Positions 1-11,281 of a DNA stretch of 43,980 nucleotides are shown here, in pieces. The stretch is from the NCBI RefSeq assembly GCF_000003605.2, contig NW_003150759.1, forward strand, positions 338,058 to 382,037. Reading direction: 5' to 3'. A program made the position numbers and the translations under genes. The notes beneath the pieces were generated by a model. It made no database searches, was not told the origin of the DNA, and was given only the letters and a program-made list of their open reading frames with translations. Position 1 is the first letter of the stretch, and each line of letters opens with the position of its first letter. The DNA comes from Saccoglossus kowalevskii (taxonomy: Eukaryota; Hemichordata; Enteropneusta; Harrimaniidae).

Positions 1-344
1 GGAGATGGTGTCAGGTACCCTCTCAGATTGAAAGTGACTGGCAGCTGAGTTTTGATAAATGTCATATTTGTTTGAATTTTTCCTAACAAATTGTGACTTT
101 TTTTGTGGAGAGAAATGTTGTTGTTTTTGTTTGATTGGGGAAAATACAGTTTTTAGTGCTGTTGCTGTTGAAACGTATAAATGATCGAACGAACGAAACG
201 TAAGCAAATCAACAAATTCACGTGATTGAACGGGATACTGTGAGAAATTCCCATGGTACATGACTTAAAGTAATAGCATGTAGCCTTTCTGTATTGTATT
301 CATTTTTTAATCACGTAAACAATGGCTGGGACAGTGCCCAACAT

Positions 345-540
345 ATAGTGTCCATCCGGCGCTAAAGCCTCAAAGGGCTTTAAACGGGCATTTCGCAGTC
401 TGGCGAACATAGTGAGATTCAACAAGCTCACACGATCATTTGGATGGGATACTTGGAGACATATCCGCAGTATATCTGGTGCTTAAGCCTCAAAGGGAAA
501 AACTGATATTCCTCCGTCTAGGGAACATGGTGAACAGACA
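345..540. repeat. two diverged tandem units of about 118 bp
   Basis: The string AAGCCTCAAAGGG occurs near 365 and again near 485. Each copy is followed by a related stretch (CTGGCGAACATAGTGA and CTAGGGAACATGGTGAA). The spacing of about 118 bases suggests a diverged tandem duplication. No coding potential is seen. Confidence 0.5.
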
Positions 541-1505
541 TTTTGGCCTCTGTGGTCCAGAAACGTTCGAAAATGTTAAAAAGTAAGTAAAAACTTGTAT
601 ATTATAAAGCATGACAACTACCTGGAATCACGAAACAAACTTGACACTGCCTGTAAGACTGATTTGAGACGGTTCGCTTGTAACATGGACGTCCATGCTT
701 GGAAAAAGACAGTATCTAAATAGAGTTGATATTAATATCGGTCGAATGCAGAGTGATAGTTCCACCAATGGAAATTGGTTTGTGCCACGTGATGTAAAAT
801 TTCTAGTAGACCAATGAAAACAGTAATAAACAGACACGTAATAACCTGGCACGCAATCAGGTTTCCGGGTGACATAAATAAATGTTTCGTAAATCTGAAG
901 TTAAAATGAAAATAAATGCAGTTTGAAAATTGGATAGTAAAACCGTTTGTATTATTTGATTACAGTTTCCCGGGTAACCAATATTAATGATGTAATTTAC
1001 CCTGATGAGGAAACAGACGGCAAAGGACAAAAACTGTATTACGGTAATTCCATGAGCAGTTTTTGAAAGTAATTTGAAGTACTCCCAAAAACGCAATTTA
1101 TGGCACATGACTTAAAAACGCATTGTAATGCCATTGAATATCAGGACGAACATTTCAAATGTTATAGTTATCTGAATTACCACGGCGATAGCTAGGGAAA
1201 ATGCGACCGAATAGTTTTCAGCAAGATTACAAGTACCCCCCCCCCCAATGTCATTTAAGGCAACACTTGAATGTCTTTCCGATCAAAAAAAGGCCGAGGC
1301 CAAAAAAAATTAAATTTGCCCATTTGAAAATAATTTACTAAACAGGGCAGCTAACTTTAAAAACTTGCCTGCCATGTTAAAAACTTACCAGCCGTGCTTA
1401 TGTTTTAAATATGTTATCAGTGTCTCTACAGTGACGACTTTCATTCAAGTAAGAAAATCTGATTCATAATCCAGCTCTATAAAAGGTCGGGCCAACTGTA
1501 ACTCT

Positions 1506-1570
1506 CGCATATTGTGAGAGTTCACTGAAATCACGCATATTGTGAGAGTTCACTGAAGTAACGCATTGCG
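1506..1570. repeat. 28-bp tandem duplication
   Basis: Two nearly identical 28-base units start at 1506 and 1534 (each beginning CGCATATTGTGAGAGTTCAC), and a third start, ACGCATT, follows. The first unit with its flank can fold, because CTCTC and GAGAG enclose GCATATTGT. Confidence 0.65.
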
Positions 1571-1814
1571 CGTGAGTTAGCTAAATTGTTCAAGTTGTTG
1601 TTTTACATGTTGCATGTGTCAAAACGGTCGCATCTAGGTACATAATTTTGACAACAATCATACATTCCTAGATATTTTGTGATTTTTGTAAAAAGTAATA
1701 TTTTATTTATTTTACCAAAAAATCTGCCCGACTGAACAGTTACTCGTGTCGGACGTACGGGCGGGCAGTAATTTCAAACACTGCAAACTTCCATGATTTA
1801 TTTGGTGATATCAG

Positions 1815-2023
1815 CCAAGCGGATAGATAGGTTATTCATTAGAGGGGCTCGGCGAACCAAAATTTAGCGTGAATGCCATTCCGAGCGTGGGAAGATCGAG
1901 GTCGGAAAAAAAATTGCGCAATCTTTTATTCATGATTTTTTGTTTATGTATCATTGATTCAGTCCAGCGGTTAGATGGGTTATTTATCAGAGGCGACAGG
2001 AAACCAAAATTTGAAACGTGAAT
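1815..2023. repeat. diverged direct repeat, about 60 bp, spaced about 149 bp
   Basis: The segments at 1815-1874 and 1964-2023 align along their length. Shared blocks are CAGCGGTTAGAT/AAGCGGATAGAT, GGTTATT, GAACCAAAATTT/GAAACCAAAATTT and CGTGAAT. This is probably an old duplication or two pieces of one repeat family. Confidence 0.45.
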
Positions 2024-2283
2024 TACTTAGGCGACGAATCAGTGATAATAACTACGGTTACTATATATAATACGACCCGGACACTCGCAAAGGCTCTGTG
2101 GTAAAGACCATGTACTTCTTTTGGTGGATGTGTAGAGTTAATTCCCCCATGCCCCTTTCATGTTTACGTGCAATTTTGACCCATAATTATCAAACATGAA
2201 GGTCAATCTTCGATCTTGGCTTTGGAAGCTAGCTAAGCCTATTTTCTACATGATCCATAAATGCGAGAAATGTCTGATATCCC

Positions 2284-2703
2284 GCATTAAGATAGGAGCC
2301 TGCTCATAAATTAAAAACCCCAGAATTGATTCATTTTGCAACAAACTGTACTACAAGGCAGTATAGGGATATTGACTTAAAAAAATTGGGGATCACCAGC
2401 CTTATTTTCGAGATATTTATGGTTTTATTTTAGTGCAATTTTTTTAAATCTGGGTTTTAAAAAGTGTCAAAAAATACAATTTTTCTTTAACATTGTGTTC
2501 TATGGAATTGTTCTAAAAATAGCAATATTCAAGAAATATTAGGACACGTTTATCAAAAGCTTAACTGTAACACACAACAAAATGCTATTTCATTGTACCA
2601 TGAGACATTAGCTTCATGATTGTACATAATAAACTAATGAACATTGTCATGCGATTTATGACCAATTTTGTCAAAAATTGTGAGTAGGCTTCTACCTTAA
2701 TGC
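2284..2703. mobile_element. MITE-like element with 23-bp terminal inverted repeats
   Basis: The left end GCATTAAGATAGGAGCCTGC matches the reverse complement of the right end, GCATTAAGGTAGAAGCCTAC, and the match runs three bases further. There are about 3 mismatches in 23. The 420-bp interior has no coding frame. Its segment near 2388 (AATTGGGGATCACCAG, then TTTTCGAGA) recurs near 5215 (AATTGGGGTCACCAG, then TTTTTCGAGA), so a related element probably lies in the UBE2 intron. No clear target-site duplication was found. Confidence 0.55.
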
Positions 2704-3429
2704 AATTTGTTTCTGTGATTTTGTTTTCATTTCCTTTCCGATGCATTGAAAGCGTTTCAAATAAAATAAGGACGTTATGTATACTAGTATACTAGTATAT
2801 ATATACACATGAAAAGCGCCATCTATAGCTTAAACGTGTTATTCATTGTGCATTGAAAATTGTGAAAATGTCGTATTTTTTATCACTACTGACAGAATAC
2901 TTTAAAAGCATTATTTTAATTTATCAATAATATTAACTACCGGCAGTTAATTCCAGCCGGCCAATCAGCGAGCATAGTGCACAATAACGTCGATTGCAAA
3001 CGTTCCAATGTTATTCTACCAGTTAATAAAAATCTCTCGTTTCAGTTCATGGATTTTTCAGTGAAACAATAAGTACTATATCATTTTTTTTCTGTTGGTG
3101 CGTATTTAATTAATCGGATTTCACTTCAAAATAATGAAATTAAAATTCACTGAACAATTAATGCATTTACTATACTATCTCTGTCATTAGTAAATATAGT
3201 AAATTGAGATTTTTGATTTAATCTTCAAAATTTGCAAAATATCTCAAGATGAAATAGGAAAAAATTACATAACGATGTATATGGAGAATGTTTTATGTTC
3301 TCAATTATCATATTTACTAATACTTAACAGCAAAAATCCAATGAGCACTAAGGTTTACAGTGTGTTGTGAACTATATGAGCGTTCGTTCAATACACGGAA
3401 GTTCCCTACATATACACACAATGCATCAT

Positions 3430-3452
3430 GGGAAGCCAATGACGTCGCGTAT
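3430..3452 (+). promoter_or_regulatory. probable proximal promoter elements of the UBE2A/B gene
   Basis: About 160-180 bases upstream of the UBE2A/B start codon lies GGGAAGCCAATGACGTCGCG. It contains a CCAAT box directly followed by a CRE-like TGACGTCG and a CpG. Housekeeping E2 genes commonly use CCAAT/CRE-type TATA-less promoters. Assignment as the promoter is inferred from position only. Confidence 0.4.
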
Positions 3453-3607
3453 TTAATAACAAAGAAAATACCCGGATGGTTAACGTCATACACCACAACG
3501 GGTTTTCTGACTAATTCCAGTGAGAAGAAATTACATATTTCATTTCTATTTTACCACTCTCTGGTGCATTTTTTTCTTATTTATATTGATTTACATAGTG
3601 ATCCGGT

Positions 3608-4823
3608 ATGTCGACTCCTGCTAGAAGGCGGTTAATGAGAGATTTTAAAAGGTAAATTGTCTATTCGAAGAGCAGATTGTCTTGGGTTCGTGGTTTGTTT
3701 TGGCCGGTGAAGGGAAACCAATATGGCGGATTTTCCCTCAGTTACATCATATACGATTTTTTACCTTTATTTTCTTCACATCTGATTATATCATGTTTAA
3801 TGGCTTTATATTTAGGCTCCAAGAAGACCCGCCTGCAGGTGTTAGTGGTGCTCCTTCAGAAAATAACATAATGCTCTGGAATGCCGTGATATTTGGGTAA
3901 GTTTATATCCATTATGCGTCGGCTGCGCAAAATCTTACTGTCTCACCGACCGTATATCAAACAAGATAGTATACGTATATTGTGATTATTCATCTTCAAA
4001 CATTCTTCGATTTATATACGCTGTACTTTGTGTTCTCGGTTTTCACCTTTATGTTACGAATGCGAAAAGCTATTCGTCGTTCGCCGTCCTATATTAAAAT
4101 TGACCTTTGTCCTTTGTACTCACCTTTAAATTAAAAAAAAAACACTAGCGTTTTCAGTCTGTTCCATTTTAATGGTTTCACCCTGCTGGTGTAATTAGTT
4201 TTCGTTTCACTGAAACATAGCATTTGGTGTAGGAAATTCAATTTTTGTACGCAAATCTTACTGAAACTTGGTATACACAAATGTCAATAAATGACGCACT
4301 TCATTCTTTACATATCCTTGAAGAACTTTCTGCCACGTTACATGTTTCTTCGCCCCCCCCTAAAATATTGTTTGATTCATACAACAACTTATCACTGTAG
4401 AAAATCTGTGCCAGAAAAAATATATTTTAAAACTTGTACAAAGTTAGTAATATCTTTCTACAAAACTGATTTAGCATCTGACATTTGTGTGTGTAAATAA
4501 CAAAAAGGGAAAAATAATTGTATTCATATAATCAACACCCTGGGAAGTTAATGTTTATTAATGTAAATTGTAATTTCAACTGCTTGTACATTTTTATGGC
4601 AAAGCTTTATTTTTTCTGATCAGGCAGGAAGTTTGTTTAATCTTGTTTTTAGTCATTGACAGAGTGACACTTATATTTGATTACTAATGACATTTCAATG
4701 TATTTACTACATTTTGACATTGAATCACAACAGCACAACACATGCCACAGCTACAGTGTATGGAGTTAATGTTTGTTTTTGTTGAATTTTGTTTCAGGCC
4801 TCATGACACACCTTTTGAAGATG
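3608..4823 (+). CDS. UBE2A/B: UBE2A/UBE2B (RAD6) ubiquitin-conjugating enzyme E2, exons 1-3 (3' part not found)
   Basis: RAD6-type E2 enzymes take ubiquitin from E1 on an active-site cysteine. With RING partners such as RAD18 or RNF20/40 they modify PCNA and histone H2B in the nucleus. Exon 1 (3608-3651) starts with an ATG and encodes [15 protein letters not shown], the signature RAD6 N-terminus. Exon 2 (3816-3896) encodes [18 protein letters not shown] and then the MLWNAVIF strand. Exon 3 (4798-4823) encodes PHDTPFEDG. All junctions are GT-AG (GTAAAT, GTAAGT and GTAAGA donors) and join in frame with phases 2, 2 and 1, as I recall the vertebrate genes. Together they give 50 codons of a protein usually about 152 residues long. 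The rest of the UBC fold, including the HPN motif and the active-site Cys near residue 88, was not seen on either strand. Either intron 3 is very long, the gene is truncated, or the assembly is broken. Family call very secure; completeness unknown. Confidence 0.9.
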
Positions 4824-4861
4824 GTAAGAAATATTTCTTTTTCTCTGTGCTATAGAAACTA

Positions 4862-5047
4862 CTGTTAATTATTTAGTTTTGCTTATTTCGCTGACTGGAA
4901 AATGCGCTAAGTTAAAACCTAGTGATTATGTAAAATTTAGCATAGAACACATCTAAATGATAAAACCATAAATTTAAAACCCACTGAATATGCCTGAAAT
5001 GGTAAATCAGTGAAATTTAAACCCAGTGAAAATTAGGCATTTTACAG
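4862..5047. mobile_element. MITE family A copy in UBE2A/B intron 3
   Basis: This 186-bp element is bounded by TA on both sides (4860-4861 and 5048-5049). Its ends are CTGTTAATTATT and, in reverse complement, CTGTAAAATGCCTAATTTTC. It is the inverse of the 208-bp copy at 43670-43877, with long near-identical stretches such as ATTTACCATTTCAGGCATAT read on the opposite strand. TA target sites suggest Tc1/mariner-like mobilisation. It begins 38 bases after the exon 3 donor. Confidence 0.8.
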
Positions 5048-5049
5048 TA

Positions 5050-6527
5050 CCTTTAAACTCAATGGTCAACTACTACAAAGTTTTTCCCACATGTTTTGTC
5101 TCTTTAATAAATATTTTGAGGTTTGAGTGGAATTGAAGATTTTGTGCCATTATCTTCCTGTTTTTATTATTATCATAGGTTAATGCCATCAGAATACAAA
5201 AAATAAAAAAACAATTGGGGTCACCAGACAATTTTTCGAGAAATAAGAGACTGAAAAGACATGGAAAATAGTCCGAATTTACATTTTTGCACTGATTTCT
5301 GTGGTGACTCGGTTATTGCTTCATATCTTGAAATTGTGTTAGGTGTCATGGAATGGGATGGAAAGATTTGTTATGAATCCCAATATTGTTAAAATAAATT
5401 GTCATTTCCCTTAAGTTTTCTGTGTGAATAATAGTTTTCAATACACTGGGAACTTTAGTCACATAATGCTAAATCAATAGACATGTGCAATGATATGCTT
5501 GAAGAAGTGCAAAGTTTGGGTGACCCAAATTCTTGTTCATTTATATTTTGTCTAGTTGACTCTCTGTGGATAAAATCTCTACACATACACAATTTATTAT
5601 CATAACTGTGGCATAAAATTACTGCTGTATTATTCATAGTCTCTTATCTTCAATTTGGGACCTAGTAGTGACCTAAAACAACTTGACTTCATGGGAACAG
5701 CTAGACTTGAAAGGATCTTATCTCCATTTTTCAGAGTCAATTATAAATCCTACAGTATCTTTGAAAAGCGTTTTTCCAAGAGCTGTAAAATCTGTGAGGC
5801 TCATTGTTTTGTTTTCAAGTATCGTTCCTGTCTGGCACATGCATTCATCCGCCTTGATGCCAAAACTTCTGATAAAAGTAACAAGCTGGTGGTGTGAAGT
5901 ATATGATTTTTCGTTTTAAAAAAATTGTCTCATGTAATTATTTTTATTAACAATCTGTATTTGTGTATTTTTACACTGAAAAGTCCAATACTGATAATTG
6001 CAACAGTGACTCTCCATTGCATTGCAATGCAGTCAGCTGATACTGTTGTGGTGTGGTTAGTGTTATAAAATAGATCATTGACTCAGTTTTGAGGTGCTGT
6101 TGAGGAAAAGATGCATGTTATTATAGATTTCATCTTATTTTGATAACAATCTCGTAGATTTTGCCAGCTTAACAGAAAATTCTTATCACAGAATGACAAA
6201 ACTGACAATATAATGATAAATCAGTTATTTTCACGGATAAACTTGTTTAACTGATCCTGGCAAGTATACATTTCATTTGGCCATTTTTACTTCGAATTTT
6301 GTTGCACTTTTATTTTATACTTAATTTATTTCACTTGATACACAATGGATATTGGTTACATATTATATGTAATACAAAATTACAAAAGATATTAAATATA
6401 GACCACATTGTCTTGAGTTGCAGTAAATGATTTAAATAAGTTTTGAACTGCAGTTAGATCTGTCACATTAATTTCATTTGAAATAACAATAATACAGTTA
6501 CGTTGGCTTATAATGTTACAGTTACTA
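5050..6527. other. non-coding, putative UBE2A/B intron 3 sequence
   Basis: No UBE2 exon 4 is visible: I found no frame with the TFKLTIEF or EYPNKPP type motifs after a splice acceptor. Around 5200-5300 a segment resembles the interior of the inverted-repeat element at 2284-2703. The other open frames are short and featureless. Confidence 0.5.
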
Positions 6528-7212
6528 CGTTCACGTTACAGGATCTCGGCACATGCCGAAATTTTTAATCCGTTGTGTTTGCAGAGGGATTACAGCGGTT
6601 GCGTTCACGTTATTCGGGGCCCACTTAGGACTGAGTCGGCTCGTGCCGAAATCACGCCTTCATTCGTCTATCTGTTGGCCCAAACATGGAAAACGATACG
6701 CATATGATAATAATAATAATAATTGTTATAGTGAAATTATATCCATTTATTACTATGGTGTTTATTACGAGCCATCGTGTACATAAACGGCAAAGAAGAT
6801 TCGAAACACAATTATTTGTTTCATGTCAATTTAGTATTGCAAGAAAATAGCGGTTGCAGCAGCACATAAATAAGCGTCGCTGACGACTGTTTGCACTCAT
6901 TTCATTCATTCCTACAGCATCCGATCATATACTAGTAGTATATCTGAATTTCCTATCATCGTCATTTCATACTAGTATGAATCAGCTTATGTTTTCTTAG
7001 ATTTACCACCGAGGGCGTGATTTCGGCTCGTGCCGAGCGTTCAGGCAGCAAATCTCGGCACGTGCCGAGTTTCGGTCCCAAGCATCTATCAGGACCGAGA
7101 TCGAGTTCTTTTCAGCACGTGCCGACTCGGTCCCGACCGTTCACACACAAGTTTCGGCACGTGCCGACTCGGTCCCGAGTCTCGGCACATGCCGAGATCT
7201 CTAACGTGAACG
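6528..7212. mobile_element. 685-bp inverted-repeat element built on TCGGCACGTGCCGA palindromes
   Basis: The left end (6528-6559) begins CGTTCACGTTACAGGATCTC and the right end (7182-7212) reverse-complements to CGTTCACGTTAGAGATCTC. Both continue into TCGGCACATGCCGA. Inside are further 14-bp palindromes or near-palindromes centred on CACGTG, CTCGTG or CACATG, near 6545, 6635, 7021, 7053, 7112, 7154 and 7182. Several are followed by CTCGGTCCCGA. The middle is AT-rich with a short (TAA)n run near 6707. There is no transposase frame, so this is a non-autonomous DNA element. A target duplication was not resolved. Confidence 0.7.
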
Positions 7213-9033
7213 CCACTATTGACAGTTTTTTTTTATGAGGAGGTACTAAATTAGGTTATGTAATTATGCAGATTAGAATTAGGCATCATGGATGTCACTT
7301 GTTACTGTGTGAATGAAATTAGTTAATTCGTCTTACTGCAATTTACCATTTTCTCAGTTATTATGCATATCTGACCCATTTCTATATGTCCATTGAAACA
7401 AATTAAGAACAGCAAAAATTTAACATAAATGCAATGGAATTTTTATGGGAAGCTTTCAAAGATAAAATATTTACAGGTACAAAAGGTCAGTCACTCTCCG
7501 TGGCTGTACAATGAAAAAAACGCCAAACATTTTTTATGCACCAGCATTTCAAAAGTAAAGTGAACTATTTTTCAGAGATCATCTATTCCTTAACAATCCG
7601 ACACAAATGTAGATCCCTTAGTAAGTTAAAAATTGCACCAAAATTGGCAACACTATATTTTTTCAAAACATCGGGGGGGGGGGGGTTAATGCACTTCCTG
7701 CTGCCATCTTGCTCACCTCAATCGGTATTACTTTTGTCCCCCAGCATGCATCGGCCATGACATCACATTATGCCTTTTGTTGTTTTATTCGTTCATCTAT
7801 ACGAAGGCACTCTATGAATAAGGTATTTCCCAGGATCCGGGTTTGTGATTCAGACAAAATAATTGAAGACATGTTACGGTAAAGCCAGTGTCAGTAACGT
7901 GTCTTGTTATTTGTGTGTAGCTGTAAAACTAAAGCAGATAAAAAAAAACTGAGACGTGATCCTCTAGCCTACAGCGTTTTCAATGCTCAGACCATTGGCA
8001 TGATTAAAATATGTTAAAATGAGTTGGAATAGTAAAAAGGGCACAATATTGAAATTTGCTGTTTGATAATCCCTTAGATAAACATTGGCATGATATATGC
8101 ACTACCATATTTGCCTGTGTATCTAAGCTTTCAGATGAAATATAGGTTGTTAAAGTACATGCAAATAACTTGTAGAGAATGTCTGAATTACTGAACAATT
8201 CTTTACACTCTTCACCCCTGTTGCTACCTTAATGTATTTGATTGTTTTAAATTTGTGCTAGACGAGACTGACAATCCAATGATTTAATTTTTAGCATCAT
8301 GGGCGTAAGGGCTAGCGACACTGGCAAGTGTCCATACACAACGGGAATATAATGCTTTAAAGTCCTTGGGAGAACACTGTTGCCAATAACACATCTTAAC
8401 TCAAACTGTATTTATGTAGTTAAGTTGGACGTTCTCCAATCCAACATTCTTTTTGCAAGAAGGAATTTATATGTAAACTAAAGATCAGCAGATCAGTTTG
8501 CACTATGTACCCTTGTATACATGTATGTTAAATTAATTACTAATTTAGTGGCTACCACAGTCTCAATAATCCTCTAATATTATTTCTTATAGCAAATTCA
8601 AAAGTAGTAACTCCATAACCCACACCTAGCCCTATCAACCTGTTGCCTGTCATGAAGAATTGAATAAACTTAAAATTCTGTTTATAGAATTGTGCTTTCG
8701 ACCTGTCAACTCTTATTTGAAGTTTGCTCTACTAAAAGTTCACTGACTCGCAGTGGTATCATTTTGTAATATTCAAGTAGTAGTGCTTTTAACAAAATAA
8801 ATCGTAGTCACCTAGTGACAATTGATACAGTAAAGGTGATTAACATAATATTGTTATGCAAATTAGCCAATAATGTTGCTATTTTCATATGTCCTATTGT
8901 AACTTTAGATAAACAATACAGCTTAATTTTCAGGGGAGGAATGCAATGGGTGTCATTAATAATGTCATTAATGGTGATATTTATCATTGGCAACTAAATA
9001 TTGGTTCAGGCTAAATACCCTACCTGATAACTA
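7213..9033. other. non-coding DNA
   Basis: No exon, RNA gene or clear element was recognised. There is a G run of 13 or so near 7673. Short overlapping open frames on both strands at 8808-8997 have no recognisable product. Confidence 0.5.
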
Positions 9034-9241
9034 CTGTAGAATTCTTTATTTTCGCTTGGAATTTATTTTCGCTATTTTCGCTGAAGGGATGATTCCGTGA
9101 AAATAAAATCCAGCGAATATACTTTTTTTCCTATATTTTACATTAAACTCATCAAAAATCAGTGAAAATAAATTCCATACAAAATGCCCAAAAAGCCTTT
9201 TCAGCGAAAATTAATTCCAGCGAAAATAAAGTATTCCACAG
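9034..9241. mobile_element. MITE family B, copy 1
   Basis: This 208-bp element is flanked by TA (9032-9033 and 9242-9243). The left end CTGTAGAATTCTTTATTTTC matches the reverse complement of the right end, CTGTGGAATACTTTATTTTC, and the match continues for about 39 bases. The interior repeats CAGCGAAAAT/TTTTCGCTG motifs. It has no coding frame. It lies directly beside the LINE remnant that starts near 9244. Confidence 0.85.
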
Positions 9242-9243
9242 TA

Positions 9244-10040
9244 TATACTTAAATGTGCTCTCGATGAAGCAGTTAAGAATAATTCTAGTTGGATAAAACA
9301 TATTGAAAATATAATGGGCCACAATGACTTTGAAACAATAAAATTAAACCATAAAGTAAATAACATTGATCAAATCTCAAATGTTGTTAAAATAAAACTC
9401 ACAAAAGATTATGAAAAATTATGAAATAAAGCTTAAATTCTCCTCACAGTAAAAATGGTAAAGATGGCAATAAAATGAGAACATATAAATTGTTTAAATC
9501 GTTTTTGAAAATAGAAACTTACCTGACCGAAATAACAAACTTCAGCCTTCGGAGAATTGAGAGTAAATTTAGGCTTAGTGATCATAACTGAGAAATTGAA
9601 AGAGGCAGACAACAACGACCAACAATTCCTGCGGATGAGCGATTTTGTAAAAAATGTCATACAAATTCAGTTGAGGACGAACAACATTTTATCCTAGATT
9701 GTGAATTTCTCGATAAAGAATGAGGGGAGCTGTTTCAAGAAATAGGAATTAAAAATAAACTAAATAAAACAGACAATTTCATTAAAATAATGACGTGCTT
9801 CATACCCCTGACAAAGTTTCTAAATATGGCAAAACAGAAATCAGGTATATGATAGCTATTACCTCTACATTGGGAGAATCCTGTAACTATCATTATTTTT
9901 TTTCCTATTAAGCTTTAAACATCTTTTAATTTTAATTTTATCTTATAGTTTAGCCACTGTATCTTTTTATGATTTGTATTTTAATTACCATACTGCGCCC
10001 TCTGATGGCATAGTAGTGTAATATTTATTATTATTAATTA
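9244..10040 (+). pseudogene. decayed 3' end of a non-LTR retrotransposon (LINE)
   Basis: One frame from 9260 reads LDEAVKNNSSWIKHIENIMG and continues to a stop near 9420. After a frame change, translation from about 9455 gives NGKDGNKMRTYKLFKSFL and then an SLRRIESKFRLSDHN stretch. It ends in a zinc-knuckle-like C-K-K-C, E-D-E-Q-H-F, C motif near 9650-9705. This layout (RTY..FK, then R.S.H, then CxxC...H...C) is typical of the C-terminus of non-LTR retrotransposon polymerase proteins. At least two in-frame stops (near 9590 and 9720) and a frameshift make it dead. The 3' end runs into an ATTATT-rich tail near 10020-10040. Confidence 0.7.
9994..10010 (-). promoter_or_regulatory. CTCF-like motif
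   Basis: TGCGCCCTCTGATGGCA reads TGCCATCAGAGGGCGCA on the minus strand. That matches the bilaterian CTCF core CCASYAGRKGGCRS at 13 of 14 positions. It lies near the LINE 3' end. Binding is not shown by sequence alone. Confidence 0.35.
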
Positions 10041-10781
10041 ATATTACGTAATTTACAAAGATTGTACCTTGAGATCGTACCAAAGCAGCCGTTTCCGTAA
10101 CGATAATAATTGGCCAAATCAATCAACAAGCCTTCCTGTCAAATTAATTTACATGTGAAATAAACATTATCAAATGCATGGCCAGGTCATCGCTGTGAGG
10201 GCATTGCGTGCGAAACACAATATGTTCTATCGCAAAACAAAATCTGAATCTACGGTTTCGGAATTATTAAGTCCGTTATATAATGTGCAAATTTTTCACC
10301 GAACATGTTTCATTGTCATGGTTACCAGCTCCACATTGTTTACCAATGATCTAACTCGGTGACACAATACATGTAGTCCCAAGTATTATTGGTATTCTCT
10401 GAACATCCCATCGTTGTTGTTGAAATCATTGCTGTAGCAGTTCAGTTATTTACGTCATAATCGCACTCGTATGTCCATTTCATACAACGCCATTATTTCA
10501 CATGGGTAACAACACTCACAATGTATATTATTATTTAATTTAATTTTCTTATAATGACTGTGCGCATGTGCATTGCTTTACCCCTTGCTTCCGAATGTTG
10601 TATTTTTTCATTAACTAGTAATCAAGTTTAATCATAATTCTATTCCTTTATCGTGGAATATAACTGAATAATCCTTCAGTGACATATTTGCCGATCACTG
10701 TTTACATAGTGACCTTATCGTTACTCTAACTGAAATAAACACCACGTAATCAGTGTGAAAACATCGATGACGTCATCATTC
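10041..10781. other. non-coding DNA
   Basis: No gene was recognised. A full CRE palindrome TGACGTCA occurs at 10768-10775, just before the TA microsatellite. Confidence 0.5.
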
Positions 10782-10806
10782 ATATATATATATATATATA
10801 TATATA
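10782..10806. repeat. (TA)n microsatellite
   Basis: An uninterrupted AT/TA run of about 25 bases directly abuts the left end of the second family B MITE. The MITE, which targets TA, may therefore have inserted into it. Confidence 0.9.
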
Positions 10807-11011
10807 CTGTGGAATACTTTATTTTCGCTGGAATTTAATTTTCGCTGAAAAGGCTTTTTGGGCGTTTTGTATGGAATTTATTTTCACTGATTTTTGATCA
10901 GCTTAATGTGAAATATAGGAAAAAAAGTATATTCGCTGGATTTTATTTTCACTGAATCATCCCTTCAGCGAAAATAGCGAAAATAAATTCCAAGCGTAGT
11001 GTAGTTTACAG
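10807..11011. mobile_element. MITE family B, copy 2 (opposite orientation to copy 1)
   Basis: This 205-bp element begins CTGTGGAATACTTTATTTTC and ends with the sequence CAAGCG, then GTAGTTTACAG. TA is present on both sides. It is the reverse complement of the copy at 9034-9241 with few differences in the inner part, so the two copies, about 1.6 kb apart, form a large inverted pair. Confidence 0.85.
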
Positions 11012-11157
11012 TATATATAATTTGTAAATATGTTTCTAACCTTTCAATTATGACTTGTGTATTATTTATTAACCGTGATCATGATGTGCTTTAATAAAGA
11101 AGACACACTATAAATAAACCCATGGGTTTATATGCGCTTTTTATATGTTTTCAATGC

Positions 11158-11259
11158 ACGACCCCCTCTTTCACGAGAACCCTCGGTAAGTCGCGACCCT
11201 CGATACGTTCGCGGTTTTTGCTTGGATCCCGACACCTGCGACTTAGCGAGGTGCCACTG
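11158..11259 (-). mobile_element. single pogo/Tigger-like transposon end
   Basis: Read on the minus strand from 11259 the sequence begins CAGTGGCACCTCGCTAAGTC, followed by CGAGGGTCGCGACTTACCGA near the other side. CAGTG with CCTCG and TAA-type repeats preceded by TA resembles pogo/Tigger terminal repeats. The partner end was not found. The assignment rests on recall of that terminal consensus. Confidence 0.35.
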
Positions 11260-11281
11260 TATATATATATATATATATATA
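11260..11281. repeat. (TA)n microsatellite
   Basis: A TA run of about 22 bases borders the pogo-like end on its outer side. Confidence 0.9.

Larger units (their letters stand above)
1..3420. other. non-coding, AT-rich intergenic DNA with old repeats
   Basis: No exon was recognised here. Open frames are short (at most about 80 codons), and their translations resemble no family I know. The stretch holds three small duplicated segments and one inverted-repeat element, which are listed separately. It also has homopolymer runs such as the C tract near 1237 and an ATACTAGTAT-rich stretch near 2780. It lies upstream of the UBE2A/B gene, so its last few hundred bases may hold regulatory DNA. Confidence 0.6.

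Noticed and set aside
5049-5095. UBE2 exon 4 beginning ACCTTTAAACTC (TFKL)
   Set aside because: The match is four residues only. The acceptor is the MITE end, the phase from exon 3 does not fit, and translation then departs from the UBC fold.
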